From Nostoc sp. CHAB 5824 (GTDB taxonomy: Bacteria > Cyanobacteriota > Cyanobacteriia > Cyanobacteriales > Nostocaceae), in assembly GCF_020829665.1 (NCBI RefSeq), contig NZ_JAIVFT010000016.1, forward strand, positions 62,001 through 126,000: a DNA stretch of 64,000 nucleotides, in the 5' to 3' direction. This document shows, in pieces, positions 46,342-54,953 of this stretch. A program made the position numbers and the translations under genes. Below the pieces are notes generated by a model, which saw only the letters and a program-made list of their open reading frames with translations, did no database searches and had not been told where the DNA came from. Numbering within the stretch: the first letter of the stretch is position 1; every line of letters starts with the position of its first letter.

Positions 46342-47151
46342 CTAGTACTTGAAATTCACGTAAGTTTCAACCTTTTCCTTTGGCAACTGTTCCACCACCT
46401 GACACCGAATCATCTGCCTTAACTTCTCTGGTAGGCTCTCGTAATAGTCTCGTTGGAGAGTTAAATCCACTTTCGGCGTGTGCAACCAATGCATAGCATA
46501 ACCCATAACTACCATTGGTCTTGGCTGGTTAGTCCGATTTGGTGAACCCCGGTGCAGTGCCAAAGGTGTCCGAATCATCACATCCCCTAGCTGCATATAG
46601 AAAGATTCCATCGGAATTTCACCAGTGGCAATTTTCCTTAGTCCCTCTTCACGCGGCAAGATATGTGTACCACGCGCCATCTGGAACGGCCCGTTTTCTG
46701 CCGTTACTTCCACAAGAGGAAAGTTGACTGCTAGGGCGTAGAGTGGAGTTACTATTTGGTCAGAGAACAAAGGGCGATAGTCCCGGTGAATTTCTTGATA
46801 ATCCGAACCTTGTACTGGGAGATCAACTCCTAATTGAACCATCACATATTCCTGAAAAAATACTCGCTCAAGCACACCCATAATTACCGGATTGGCGAAA
46901 ACTTCCACATTGGCAAAAGGGGAAACCCAAGGCAATGTTAAATAGTAGCGAGCAATTTCACGGGGAGCCAGCCCACCTGGTTGATTTTGGCGCTCTCGGA
47001 ATAAATTTTCAAAAGCTTTTGCCCATTCGCTAATTATTTTTTTATCCAAAAGACCGGGAATCACACAAATTCCGTCTCGATTCAGGTCTTCGGCAAATCG
47101 GTTTATATCAGTAGCTGTATATTTAGTTACTCCACCTATACTTTGAACCAT
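46342..47151 (-). CDS. Phytanoyl-CoA dioxygenase (PhyH)-like Fe(II)/2-oxoglutarate oxygenase
   Basis: 269 residues. The iron-binding HxD motif is in EIHRDYRPLF, the distal His in TPLALHRGSPNRT, and the Arg for 2-oxoglutarate follows it. FQMARGTHILPREEGL is a PhyH hallmark. The family hydroxylates lipids, small metabolites and natural products. The setting among sugar enzymes hints at a modified sugar or osmolyte, but the substrate cannot be inferred. It is on the same strand as the GH43 gene, 480 bp upstream of it. Confidence 0.85.
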   Translation of the reverse strand: MVQSIGGVTKYTATDINRFAEDLNRDGICVIPGLLDKKIISEWAKAFENLFRERQNQPGGLAPREIARYYLTLPWVSPFANVEVFANPVIMGVLERVFFQEYVMVQLGVDLPVQGSDYQEIHRDYRPLFSDQIVTPLYALAVNFPLVEVTAENGPFQMARGTHILPREEGLRKIATGEIPMESFYMQLGDVMIRTPLALHRGSPNRTNQPRPMVVMGYAMHWLHTPKVDLTLQRDYYESLPEKLRQMIRCQVVEQLPKEKVETYVNFKY

Positions 47152-47398
47152 TTTCTTATCCTCGCCAATTCATCATGTTAAAGTCGAATTTAAATCGGAC
47201 TCTCAACAGCAGTTTTTTGCAATTGTTCGTCGATAATAACGCACCATTTCTGGAATTGGCTTATTAGTTTTTGTAGACTTCGATTATCCGAATCTCTTTG
47301 TAGATAAGGATTTATTTTGTGGTTAATAGCGCAAAGCCGTTGATTAGTTTCTAGGAGTTTCTTGTTGTGAGCTAAGGTGCTGAATCAGAAATACAGCA

Positions 47399-47581
47399 AT
47401 GGTTCTTAAGCCAGTTCACTGCCCAAATTGTGATACTATAAATGTAATAAGAGGTGAAAAAACTACTGAAGGTAAAGAGTGTTACCTTTGCCGCCAAGAT
47501 GAGAGTTTTCGCTGGACATTGATACCACGGGTTCTGAAAATTATCTGCAACCCCGTGATAAGAATTAAAATTAATTCTTAA
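47399..47581 (+). mobile_element. IS1-family InsA-like zinc-finger remnant
   Basis: 60 codons: MVLKPVHCPNCDTINVIRGE, then KTTEGKECYLCRQDESF. The CPxC...CxxC zinc finger with GKTTEGK matches the N-terminus of IS1-family first ORFs. The remainder diverges and stops early, with no helix-turn-helix or DDE part. It is a 5' remnant; two 3' remnants lie at 20411 and 22134. Confidence 0.65.
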
Positions 47582-48115
47582 TTAAGTTTTGTAACGGAGA
47601 TTTAGCACCAAACTGGAGCAGATGTTTCCGACGCTCGCGGACTCGAAAAGAGACTCGGCCACAAAACTTGCCGCTTGTTAGTTGCTCTTGACTTAAAACC
47701 CTCAGAATCTGTTAAAAAACCTTCCAGGGTTATAGTGCAATACAGTTAGTTTGCATAACTGAATTAAACATAACTCTTGTAGAGTAGGCAACATGAGCGC
47801 CCAGTATATGCAATTTAAATGTGAAACAGCTTACCTAATTTTTTACTGCCGACTTGGCAAATATTCACTATATGTGTGCCATAATGTCACGAGCCAACAG
47901 TCTAGACCTAATTTTATGGGCCCTATGCTAGGGCGGTTGATGTATTTTATGTTTACTATTAAGCGATAAATAGTGTGGCGTAAGTACGGGTATAAAGTTA
48001 TATTGCTACAGAAGAAGGGCAAAAAAACTCCTTAAATGTTTCTAAACAGCCTAGTTTTAGTCTAAAGCGAAGGCACATAAAAATTTGTTCTATTGCAGTT
48101 ACATAAGAGGTTTTA
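47582..48115. other. Upstream region of the GH2-galT genes
   Basis: About 530 bp. A 57-codon frame (47793-47966) was considered and not called. Direct repeats or operators were not obvious. It probably holds the promoter of the GH2-galT operon. Confidence 0.4.
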
Positions 48116-49975
48116 ATGAAATTGTTGGATATACAAAATCGTAAAGTTGAATTACCCTCTAATACCGATAATCAAAGGATTTCTAGCTTGCCAGAAGCTG
48201 GGTATCCACGTCCACAGTTACAGCGATCGCACTGGCTAAATTTAAACGGTCTGTGGAAGTTCGCTTTTGACGATGAAGGGCGATGTGTTCAACCAGGCGA
48301 TATCCAGGGGTGGACTCATCATATACAAGTTCCCTTTGCTCCCGAATCTACCAAAAGTGGTATTGGTGATACAAGTTTTCATCCAAACTGCTGGTATGAG
48401 CGAGAATTTGAAACGCCTGAAGGTGACGGCAGGTTATTACTGCACTTTGGGGCTGTGGACTATCGCGCCCGTGTATGGGTCAATGGTCAATACATGGCAG
48501 AGCATGAAGGGGGACATACTCCTTTCACGCTGGATATTACCGCAGTTTTGAATGACAGCGGTATAACTAAAGTAACAGTCTGGGCCCAAGATGATCCTTG
48601 TGACCTTGCCAAGCCTAGAGGAAAACAGGATTGGCAGTTAGAACCGCATAGTATTTGGTATCCTCGCACCAGTGGTATTTGGCAAACAGTCTGGATTGAG
48701 CGCGTAGGTAGAACTTACATCGATAGTATTCGGTGGAGTCCCGATTTCGAGCGGTGGGAAGTTGGTTGTTATGCTTCGATCGCAGGTGATGCCCCTGCTG
48801 GTATCCAAATCAAGGTAAAACTGAGTATTGGCAATACCGTGTTGGCAAACGATACCTATGAAGTGTTTAACGGAGAAATTGGCCGTCGCATCTCCCTTTC
48901 CGATCCTGGTATCGACGACTACCGCAACGAATTGCTGTGGAGTCCAGAAAAGCCGACTCTAATGGATGCCCACGTTGAACTTTGGTATAAAGATCAACTA
49001 TTGGATGAAGCAAAATCCTATACAGCAATGCGAACTGTAGGGATACAGCGCGATCGCTTTATGCTCAATGGTCGTCCTTATTATCTGCGCTTAGTTCTGG
49101 ATCAAGGCTACTGGCCCGATTCGCTAATGACAGCACCAGACGATGGGGCATTGCGGCGGGATGTCGAACTCACCAAAGCAATGGGTTTTAACGGAGTCCG
49201 TAAGCACCAAAAAATTGAAGACCCGCGATTTTTATATTGGGCAGATGTGCTGGGGTTGTTAGTATGGGAGGAGATGCCCAGTGCATATCGTTTCACACCG
49301 AAGGCAGTGGAACGCACAACGCGAGAGTGGACTGAAGTCATTAAGCGGGATATCAGCCATCCCTGTATCGTAGCTTGGGTAACCTTTAATGAATCCTGGG
49401 GAGTTCCGAATCTGGTTGAGACTGCGGCTCACCGAAACTACGTCTTGGCAATGTATCACTTAACTAAAACTCTCGACCCAGGCCGCCCAGTGATTGCCAA
49501 CGATGGCTGGGAAAGTACGGATACAGATATTCTGGCTATTCATGACTACGACACCCACCCACAACGATTAGGTCATCGCTATGGGCCAGAAGTGAAGCTA
49601 TCGGATTTGTTTGACCGGAAGCGTCCTGGAGGGCGTATCTTAACACTGGATAACTTTCCGCATCAGGGACAGCCAGTTATGCTAACTGAGTTTGGTGGCA
49701 TTGCTTATGCTCCTGTTGATAACCCCGATGCAGATAAAGCTTGGGGATATGAGCGTTGCTCCAATATTTCCGAGCTAGAAATTAAATACGCTTCTCTGCT
49801 CGAAACGATTAATGATATTGAGCTATTTAGCGGATTTTGCTACACCCAATTTACCGATACCTTCCAAGAAGCTAACGGTTTATTATACGCCGATCGCACG
49901 CCTAAATTTCCCATTGAGGCGATCCGCGCTGCGACCCTTTCAGGACAAGGATTATGTACTCCCACAAGCTGTTAA
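48116..49975 (+). CDS. Glycoside hydrolase family 2 (beta-galactosidase/beta-glucuronidase-like)
   Basis: 619 residues. A sugar-binding domain (about 30-200; LNGLWKFAFDDEG, WYEREFETPEGDGRLLLHFG), an immunoglobulin-like domain, then a TIM barrel. The acid/base Glu is in TFNESWGVP and the nucleophile Glu in LTEFGGIAY. No signal peptide, so cytosolic. Its last 22 bases overlap the start of galT, implying translational coupling and a galactoside substrate. It is shorter than E. coli LacZ and closer to the GH2 forms without the C-terminal sandwich. Confidence 0.9.
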   Translation: MKLLDIQNRKVELPSNTDNQRISSLPEAGYPRPQLQRSHWLNLNGLWKFAFDDEGRCVQPGDIQGWTHHIQVPFAPESTKSGIGDTSFHPNCWYEREFETPEGDGRLLLHFGAVDYRARVWVNGQYMAEHEGGHTPFTLDITAVLNDSGITKVTVWAQDDPCDLAKPRGKQDWQLEPHSIWYPRTSGIWQTVWIERVGRTYIDSIRWSPDFERWEVGCYASIAGDAPAGIQIKVKLSIGNTVLANDTYEVFNGEIGRRISLSDPGIDDYRNELLWSPEKPTLMDAHVELWYKDQLLDEAKSYTAMRTVGIQRDRFMLNGRPYYLRLVLDQGYWPDSLMTAPDDGALRRDVELTKAMGFNGVRKHQKIEDPRFLYWADVLGLLVWEEMPSAYRFTPKAVERTTREWTEVIKRDISHPCIVAWVTFNESWGVPNLVETAAHRNYVLAMYHLTKTLDPGRPVIANDGWESTDTDILAIHDYDTHPQRLGHRYGPEVKLSDLFDRKRPGGRILTLDNFPHQGQPVMLTEFGGIAYAPVDNPDADKAWGYERCSNISELEIKYASLLETINDIELFSGFCYTQFTDTFQEANGLLYADRTPKFPIEAIRAATLSGQGLCTPTSC

Positions 49976-51054
49976 AGCCGGATGGTCGCCCACTGACCTT
50001 ATACAGTCGATACCCGATTGCCGAGAATATCATCGCCACTAGCCCTAGTAATGAACCAGTGCAGGCAAATCCCCACCTGCGTTGGCATCCTTTACGCGGT
50101 GAATGGGTTGCTTACGCTTCTCACCGTCAAGGGCGGACTTTCATGCCGCCTCCGGAATATAACCCCCTTGCACCCACTACGAAACCGGAGTTTCCTACAG
50201 AACTTCCTCAAGGTAAGTATGATGTAGCGGTGTTTGATAATCGCTTTCCCTCAATGGCTCAAGCGGCACATGACCCGCCGGAGTGTATTGTGGAAACATT
50301 GCCTGCTAATGGGGCGTGTGAAGTGGTGGTTTTTACTCAAGATGCTCAAGCTTCCCTTAGTTCTCTGGAATTGGAACACCTTGATTTGCTCTTAGAAGTG
50401 TGGGGCGATCGCACCCGCGTATTAGGAGCAAATCCCCAAATTCAATACGTGCTGCCTTTTGAAAACAAGGGTGTAGAGGTGGGTGTAACATTGCACCATC
50501 CTCATGGGCAAATTTACGCCTATCCTTTTACACCGCCTGTGCCAGCGCGAATGCTGTCAATGCAGCAGGAGTATTATGAAAAACATCGGCGGGGTTTACT
50601 GCAAGACTTGATTCAGAAGGAAATTGCAGATAATCAACGGATTATTTATCAAGATGAGTATGCGATCGCATTTGTCCCGGTATGCGCTCGTTACCCCTAT
50701 GAAGTTTGGATTGCTCCTAAAGAACCAGTTGGCACTTTTATGGATCTTAGCCCACAACAACGTTGGGGACTTGCTAAGGCGTTAAAAACTGTCACTCTCA
50801 AGTATGACGGCTTGTGGAATCGTCCATTTCCTTACTTGATGGCTTGGTTCCAAGCACCAACTGACGGTTTAGCCCATCCCGAAGCGCATTTACACGCCGA
50901 GTTTTTTCCACCATATCGGACAAGCGAAAGGCTGAAGTATTTAGCGGGAACTGAACTCGCAGCAGGGATGTTTGCTAATGATGCTTTGCCAGAAGAGAAA
51001 GCGAAAGAGTTACAAGCTGTAGTGGTAAATATTGAAGAACCGATCTCGGTGTGA
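49954..51054 (+). CDS. galT: Galactose-1-phosphate uridylyltransferase GalT
   Basis: 366 residues. The active-site motif HHPHGQIYAYPF carries the HPH nucleophile. FDNRFPSM, FENKGVEVGVTLHHPHG and a second half ending HLHAEFFPPYRT are characteristic. GalT transfers UMP from UDP-glucose to galactose-1-phosphate, giving UDP-galactose. ATG 49954 overlaps the GH2 gene by 22 bp in a different frame. galK lies 5 kb downstream on the same strand, separated by unrelated insertions. Confidence 0.95.
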   Translation: MYSHKLLKPDGRPLTLYSRYPIAENIIATSPSNEPVQANPHLRWHPLRGEWVAYASHRQGRTFMPPPEYNPLAPTTKPEFPTELPQGKYDVAVFDNRFPSMAQAAHDPPECIVETLPANGACEVVVFTQDAQASLSSLELEHLDLLLEVWGDRTRVLGANPQIQYVLPFENKGVEVGVTLHHPHGQIYAYPFTPPVPARMLSMQQEYYEKHRRGLLQDLIQKEIADNQRIIYQDEYAIAFVPVCARYPYEVWIAPKEPVGTFMDLSPQQRWGLAKALKTVTLKYDGLWNRPFPYLMAWFQAPTDGLAHPEAHLHAEFFPPYRTSERLKYLAGTELAAGMFANDALPEEKAKELQAVVVNIEEPISV

Positions 51055-51207
51055 CAAACCTACCTATTTATTCCTGTTTGTCCACTTCTTGAACAACAAA
51101 TTGTCTTAACCGTTCCTTCTAATCGGGGACGGTTTTTAATTTTTCTGTAATACTGTTTCACTTCTTTTAAAGTTGCTGTGTAACGTAGGGTGGGTTAATT
51201 TTTGTAG

Positions 51208-51272
51208 GTCGATACAATAAACGTGCAGGGCGATACAACAAAGGTGCAAGGCGATGCAACAAAGGTGCAGAT
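51208..51272. repeat. 21-nt tandem repeat, three copies
   Basis: Unit GCGATACAACAAAGGTGCAAG, with the first copy diverged (TCGATACAATAAACGTGCAGG) and the third differing at two bases. Confidence 0.8.
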
Positions 51273-51404
51273 CAAGAAACTTGTGTGTACACCGTAGCCG
51301 TTCACGGGGAGAGGAGATTTTGTCGCTAGACAAAAGCGGGGTGGGGTTCGGAGACTTAATTGGTAATTGAGTAGGCTTGATATAACCTCATTACGAGGGT
51401 TTCA

Positions 51405-51450
51405 CGTTAAGTTGACACGTATAAGCAATTCTGTGCCCTTACGAGAAATC
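51405..51450. repeat. End fragment of the GTGTCAACTTAA element
   Basis: CGTTAAGTTGACACGTATAA followed by GCAATTCTGTGCCCTTACGA matches the right end of copy 1 (11986-12025). The rest of the element is absent. Confidence 0.65.
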
Positions 51451-51567
51451 TATATAACTCCAGGCTGGATTTTGATAGTTCTGCTATAAGCCTTCTGATA
51501 GTGTATTTCTCCAAACAAAAGAGTTTAGGCTGGGAGTGTTTAGTTATAAAAATGAGAGGTAATAGTT

Positions 51568-51780
51568 ATGCCTGGTGGACATGCTAGCCATAAAAGCACT
51601 TCCAATAAACCCAATGTTAATGCTAATGGAGTAATTGATGATGCTGCTGATCAATCATTAAACCCCGATGATCTCTTGTCTGAGGAACAAACCAACACAG
51701 AGATCCATAGAGTCGAAGAAAGTGTTAAGTATCCCCCTGCTACCGAACGCCCAGGTGAAAAATCAAATACTAATACCTGA
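51568..51780 (+). CDS. Small hydrophilic protein
   Basis: 70 residues from ATG 51568, with AGAGGT about 7 nt upstream. Asn-, Asp- and Glu-rich with no hydrophobic core (NGVIDDAADQSLNPDDLLSE, YPPATERPGEKSNTNT). Codon use and ribosome site support a real gene. Resembles small disordered proteins of cyanobacteria; function unknown. Confidence 0.55.
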   Translation: MPGGHASHKSTSNKPNVNANGVIDDAADQSLNPDDLLSEEQTNTEIHRVEESVKYPPATERPGEKSNTNT

Positions 51781-51818
51781 AGTAACTATAGGACTCATAT
51801 TTGATTTTTGAAATAGGC

Positions 51819-51843
51819 GTAGGGGCGCAGTGTGCGCCCCTAC
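51819..51843. terminator. Hairpin GTAGGGGCGCA...TGCGCCCCTAC
   Basis: A perfect 11-bp GC-rich stem with a 3-nt loop, 38 bp after the small gene stop. It may stop transcription between converging genes. The sequence type is also a common dispersed palindrome. Confidence 0.5.
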
Positions 51844-51983
51844 TAATGTACAAATAATTTTGGATAATTTATTTTTTGGAAGTTCCTAATGAGTAGATAG
51901 TGAGTGCTTTAAATATACAAAAACCCCCCTCTATACCTTTAAGTTAGAAGGGGAGATGGCTAAGTCAGAGGATTTAAAAATTT

Positions 51984-53870
51984 TCAACCGAATTTACTAG
52001 CAGTTGATGCTATCAGAAATGCTCCATAGGTAAGGATGTAGCCAACTGTGAAGTGAGCTAGACCCACCAACCAACCTTGGACAATGGACAGAGCAACAGG
52101 CTTATCTTTCCAACGAACTAAGTTAGCCAGCGGAGTGCGTTCGTGTGCCCAGACTAGAGTTTCAATTAACTCTTGCCAGTACCCACGCCAGCTAATCAAG
52201 AACATGAAACCAGTTGCCCAAACCAGGTGTCCAAAGAGGAACATCCAAGCCCAGACAGACAAATTATTTGTGCCGTAGGGGTTATAACCGTTAATCAACT
52301 GAGCGGAGTTAGCCCAGAGGTAATCACGGAACCAACCCATCAGGTATGTAGAGTTCTCATTGAACTGAGCAACGTTACCTTGCCAAACACCGAGATGCTT
52401 CCAGTGCCAATAAAAAGTCACCCAACCAAGGAGATTCAGCATCCAGAACATGGCGAGATAAAAAGACTGTTCCCAAGAAGAAGTTTGGCAAGTACCGCCC
52501 CGACCTGGCCCATCGCAGGGGAAGGTATAGCCGAAGTCCTTTTTATCAGGCATCAATTTGGTACCACGAGCATCCAATGCACCCTTGACACAAATTAAGG
52601 TGGTGGTATGCAAACCTAAAGCGATCGCATGGTGAACCAGGAAATCACCAGGCCCAAATGATACCCAACTCAAGTGCGAGATAATCGCTTCTTTGTGCTG
52701 AAGTACACGCTCCAGGACGTTACCTTTGTTTTGCTCTGGGTCATAATCCCGAACCCAGAAGATGCCGGCATGGGCGAATGCACCAATCATCAAGAACCCA
52801 GCAATGTATTGGTGATGAGTGTACAGTGCCGCCTGTGTTGTGTAGTCCTTAGCCATGAAGGCGTAAGGAGGCATCGAGTACATGTGCTGTGCCACTAACG
52901 ACAAGGCAGTACCCAGCGCTGCCAAGTGTATAGATAACTGGAAGTGCAGCGAGTTGTTATAGGTGTCGTACAGCCCTTGGTGCGGTAAGTTGAACTGACC
53001 TTCAGTTTGGATGCCAAAGAATTTTCTGGCGTTAAGCATCTCTTTGATGCTGTGACCAATGCCGAAGTTAGTCCGGTACTGGTGACCAGCGACAATAAAG
53101 ATAACTGCGATCGCTAAATGGTGATGAGCCATATCGGTCAGCCATAGCGATTCAGTTTGGGGATGAAAACCACCCAAAAAAGTCAGAATTGCTGTCCCTG
53201 CGCCTTGAGATGTGCCAAACAGATGCCCTGCTGTATCAGGATTCTGAGCGTATACACCCCAGTCACCTCTCCAGAAAGGTGCTAAACCTGCTGGGTGAGG
53301 CAAAGTTGTTAAAAAATTGTTCCAACCAACATGAACACCGCGAGATTCGGGAATGGCAACGTGAACAAGGTGTCCCGCCCAAGCCAGAGAACTAACACCA
53401 AACAAACCTGCCAGGTGGTGATTCAGGCGAGGTTCAGCACTCTTGAACCAAGCCAAGCTAGGACGATACTTGGGTTGCAAGTGCAGCCAACCAGCAAACA
53501 AAAATAATGCTGCTAACAGTAGAAGAAACACTGAACCCTGGTAAAGGTCATTGTTCGTCCGCATCCCAATGGTGTACCACCAGTGGTAGACACCAGAGTA
53601 AGCAATGTTAACAGGATGGTTAGCGCCCCCTTGGGTAAAAGCTTCTATTGCTGGTTTACCAAAATGAGGATCCCAAATCGCGTGGGCGATTGGGCGAATA
53701 TGCAGAGGATCTTTAATCCATTGTTCAAAGTTACCTTGCCAGGCTACGTGGAACAGGAGGCTGGATGCCCACAGGAATATGATTGCCACATGACCGAAGT
53801 GAGTAGCGAAAATCTTTTGGTAAAGATTTTCCTCAGTCATGCCATCATGGCTTTCAAAATCATTTCCCAT
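51984..53870 (-). CDS. psaB: Truncated photosystem I PsaB-like protein (internal deletion, frameshifted 5' end)
   Basis: The 628-residue frame from ATG 53870 matches PsaB from GNDFESHDGMTEENLYQ to the end TASKFG. The FX-cluster loop FPCDGPGRGGTC is kept. Two defects are clear. First, HLSWVS joins directly to FGPGDFLVHH at 52658/52659, missing about 95-100 residues that include one helix and a lumenal loop. Second, the true N-terminus (ATG 53950, MATKYPKFNQDLA, with AGGAGA upstream) is in another frame; the frames cross at about 53905. No psaA precedes it. Cyanobacteria of this group are recalled to carry extra, shortened psaB copies linked to heterocysts, so this may be one or a pseudogene of one. 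Confidence 0.88.
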   Translation of the reverse strand: MGNDFESHDGMTEENLYQKIFATHFGHVAIIFLWASSLLFHVAWQGNFEQWIKDPLHIRPIAHAIWDPHFGKPAIEAFTQGGANHPVNIAYSGVYHWWYTIGMRTNNDLYQGSVFLLLLAALFLFAGWLHLQPKYRPSLAWFKSAEPRLNHHLAGLFGVSSLAWAGHLVHVAIPESRGVHVGWNNFLTTLPHPAGLAPFWRGDWGVYAQNPDTAGHLFGTSQGAGTAILTFLGGFHPQTESLWLTDMAHHHLAIAVIFIVAGHQYRTNFGIGHSIKEMLNARKFFGIQTEGQFNLPHQGLYDTYNNSLHFQLSIHLAALGTALSLVAQHMYSMPPYAFMAKDYTTQAALYTHHQYIAGFLMIGAFAHAGIFWVRDYDPEQNKGNVLERVLQHKEAIISHLSWVSFGPGDFLVHHAIALGLHTTTLICVKGALDARGTKLMPDKKDFGYTFPCDGPGRGGTCQTSSWEQSFYLAMFWMLNLLGWVTFYWHWKHLGVWQGNVAQFNENSTYLMGWFRDYLWANSAQLINGYNPYGTNNLSVWAWMFLFGHLVWATGFMFLISWRGYWQELIETLVWAHERTPLANLVRWKDKPVALSIVQGWLVGLAHFTVGYILTYGAFLIASTASKFG

Positions 53871-53875
53871 AGCGA

Positions 53876-53916
53876 TCGCATACCAGATCCGACGTGTAGT
53901 CGGGTCTGGTATGCGA
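53876..53916. repeat. 41-bp near-perfect hairpin inside the 5' end of the psaB-like gene
   Basis: Arms 53876-53893 and 53899-53916 (TCGCATACCAGATCCGAC and its complement) differ at one base and flank a 5-nt loop. The arm lies exactly where the PsaB reading frame shifts. Confidence 0.85.
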
Positions 53917-53950
53917 GATCCTGGTTAAATTTAGGATATTTTGTGGCCAT

Positions 53951-54425
53951 GCAATTTAATTACATCTCCTCAAACGCTAATCCCAAGTTGCTAATTCTAG
54001 TGAGCCAGCAACTTTTTGCAATTGAATCAGCACCCTTTCAGCCTTAAATTGGAGGTCAATCTAAATAGCAAAAGCTGGTGAGTATTGAGGGTAAAACAGG
54101 CTTAATTCTTGGACTTACATCCTTAGGCGGTATGATGCAATTCATTTCCATAAAAGTAATAAACTAATTAATGACTACCATTTCCATCTAACTATTGGAT
54201 GATATTTTTATTAAACGAACTTGTAGTCTTAAATACAGCCTTCAAGCCGCAAATGTTACTAAATTTTTCATTAGAAAGAGCTTAAAATGTCGTAAAAAAG
54301 CGGCAAAGACATATTGATTTTCTTCGCATTATTTAACAAAATATTAAGCTCAAGTTTATAAAGAACTTAGTTAGTTGTAATACCAGCAGTTTGTACTTTT
54401 TGTGAGGCTGAGTTAGGTGAATTGC
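53951..54425. other. Upstream region of the psaB-like gene, no gene seen
   Basis: About 475 bp, AT-rich. It carries the ribosome site AGGAGA of the original psaB start (53965-53970). A plus-strand frame at 53583-54047 is only antisense to psaB and is rejected. Confidence 0.45.
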
Positions 54426-54668
54426 TTAAGGGTTAATAATTCCGTAGTAAATGGCGACAACCAATAATAAAATCGCCAATATAACCAGGGTAAAACCATA
54501 GCGAACTCGTGGATCGGGTAAGTCCTGATTGGTAATTACACTATCGCTTTGTACCTGAGTCATAGGCTCAGATTTCCCAGATTCTTGCGGATTTATATAG
54601 TTAGGTGTGTCTTCTGCTACGGGAAGATTATTTGCTGTTGTTGTGTTTTGAGTTTCTTGGGATTTCAT
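54426..54668 (-). CDS. Small single-pass membrane protein
   Basis: 80 residues. The first 50 are polar and disordered (ETQNTTTANNLPVAEDTPNY). One C-terminal transmembrane helix follows (YGFTLVILAILLLVVAIYYG) after LPDPRVR. The arrangement resembles small thylakoid or plasma-membrane proteins, but no family is recognised. Confidence 0.6.
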   Translation of the reverse strand: MKSQETQNTTTANNLPVAEDTPNYINPQESGKSEPMTQVQSDSVITNQDLPDPRVRYGFTLVILAILLLVVAIYYGIINP

Positions 54669-54953
54669 GGGCTTTTTTTGATGTCTTTGTAGCTCCTACA
54701 CTTTCATAATTTCAAAGATTTACTAACTACTACATCGTTCTTGAGAACTACCTTGGCTCAATGTGCGGTTCTCCTAGAAGGTTTACCTGATGTCAAGTTA
54801 ATTTGTAATTGCGAATACACTCTCCTAGGTAAATATTGAATGCCAAACTCGATATAATACCGTAGTCACGTTTTTCTCAAACCATAGACATACGCATATA
54901 AACACAGATGAACCTCATAATTGTCTGTATTCATCTGTGGTTACTAATTTTGT

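Larger units (their letters stand above)
51055..51567. other. Intergenic region with tandem and dispersed repeats
   Basis: No gene. It includes a TAGGGTGGGTTAA-type repeat at about 51186, the 21-nt tandem repeat at 51208-51272, and an end fragment of the GTGTCAACTTAA element at 51405-51450. Confidence 0.5.

Noticed and set aside
47793..47966. 57-codon plus-strand ORF upstream of the GH2 gene
   Set aside because: No ribosome site, odd composition, no recognisable family.
53583..54047. 154-codon plus-strand ORF
   Set aside because: Opposite the psaB-like gene and its upstream region; no domain, and PsaB homology accounts for the coding signal.
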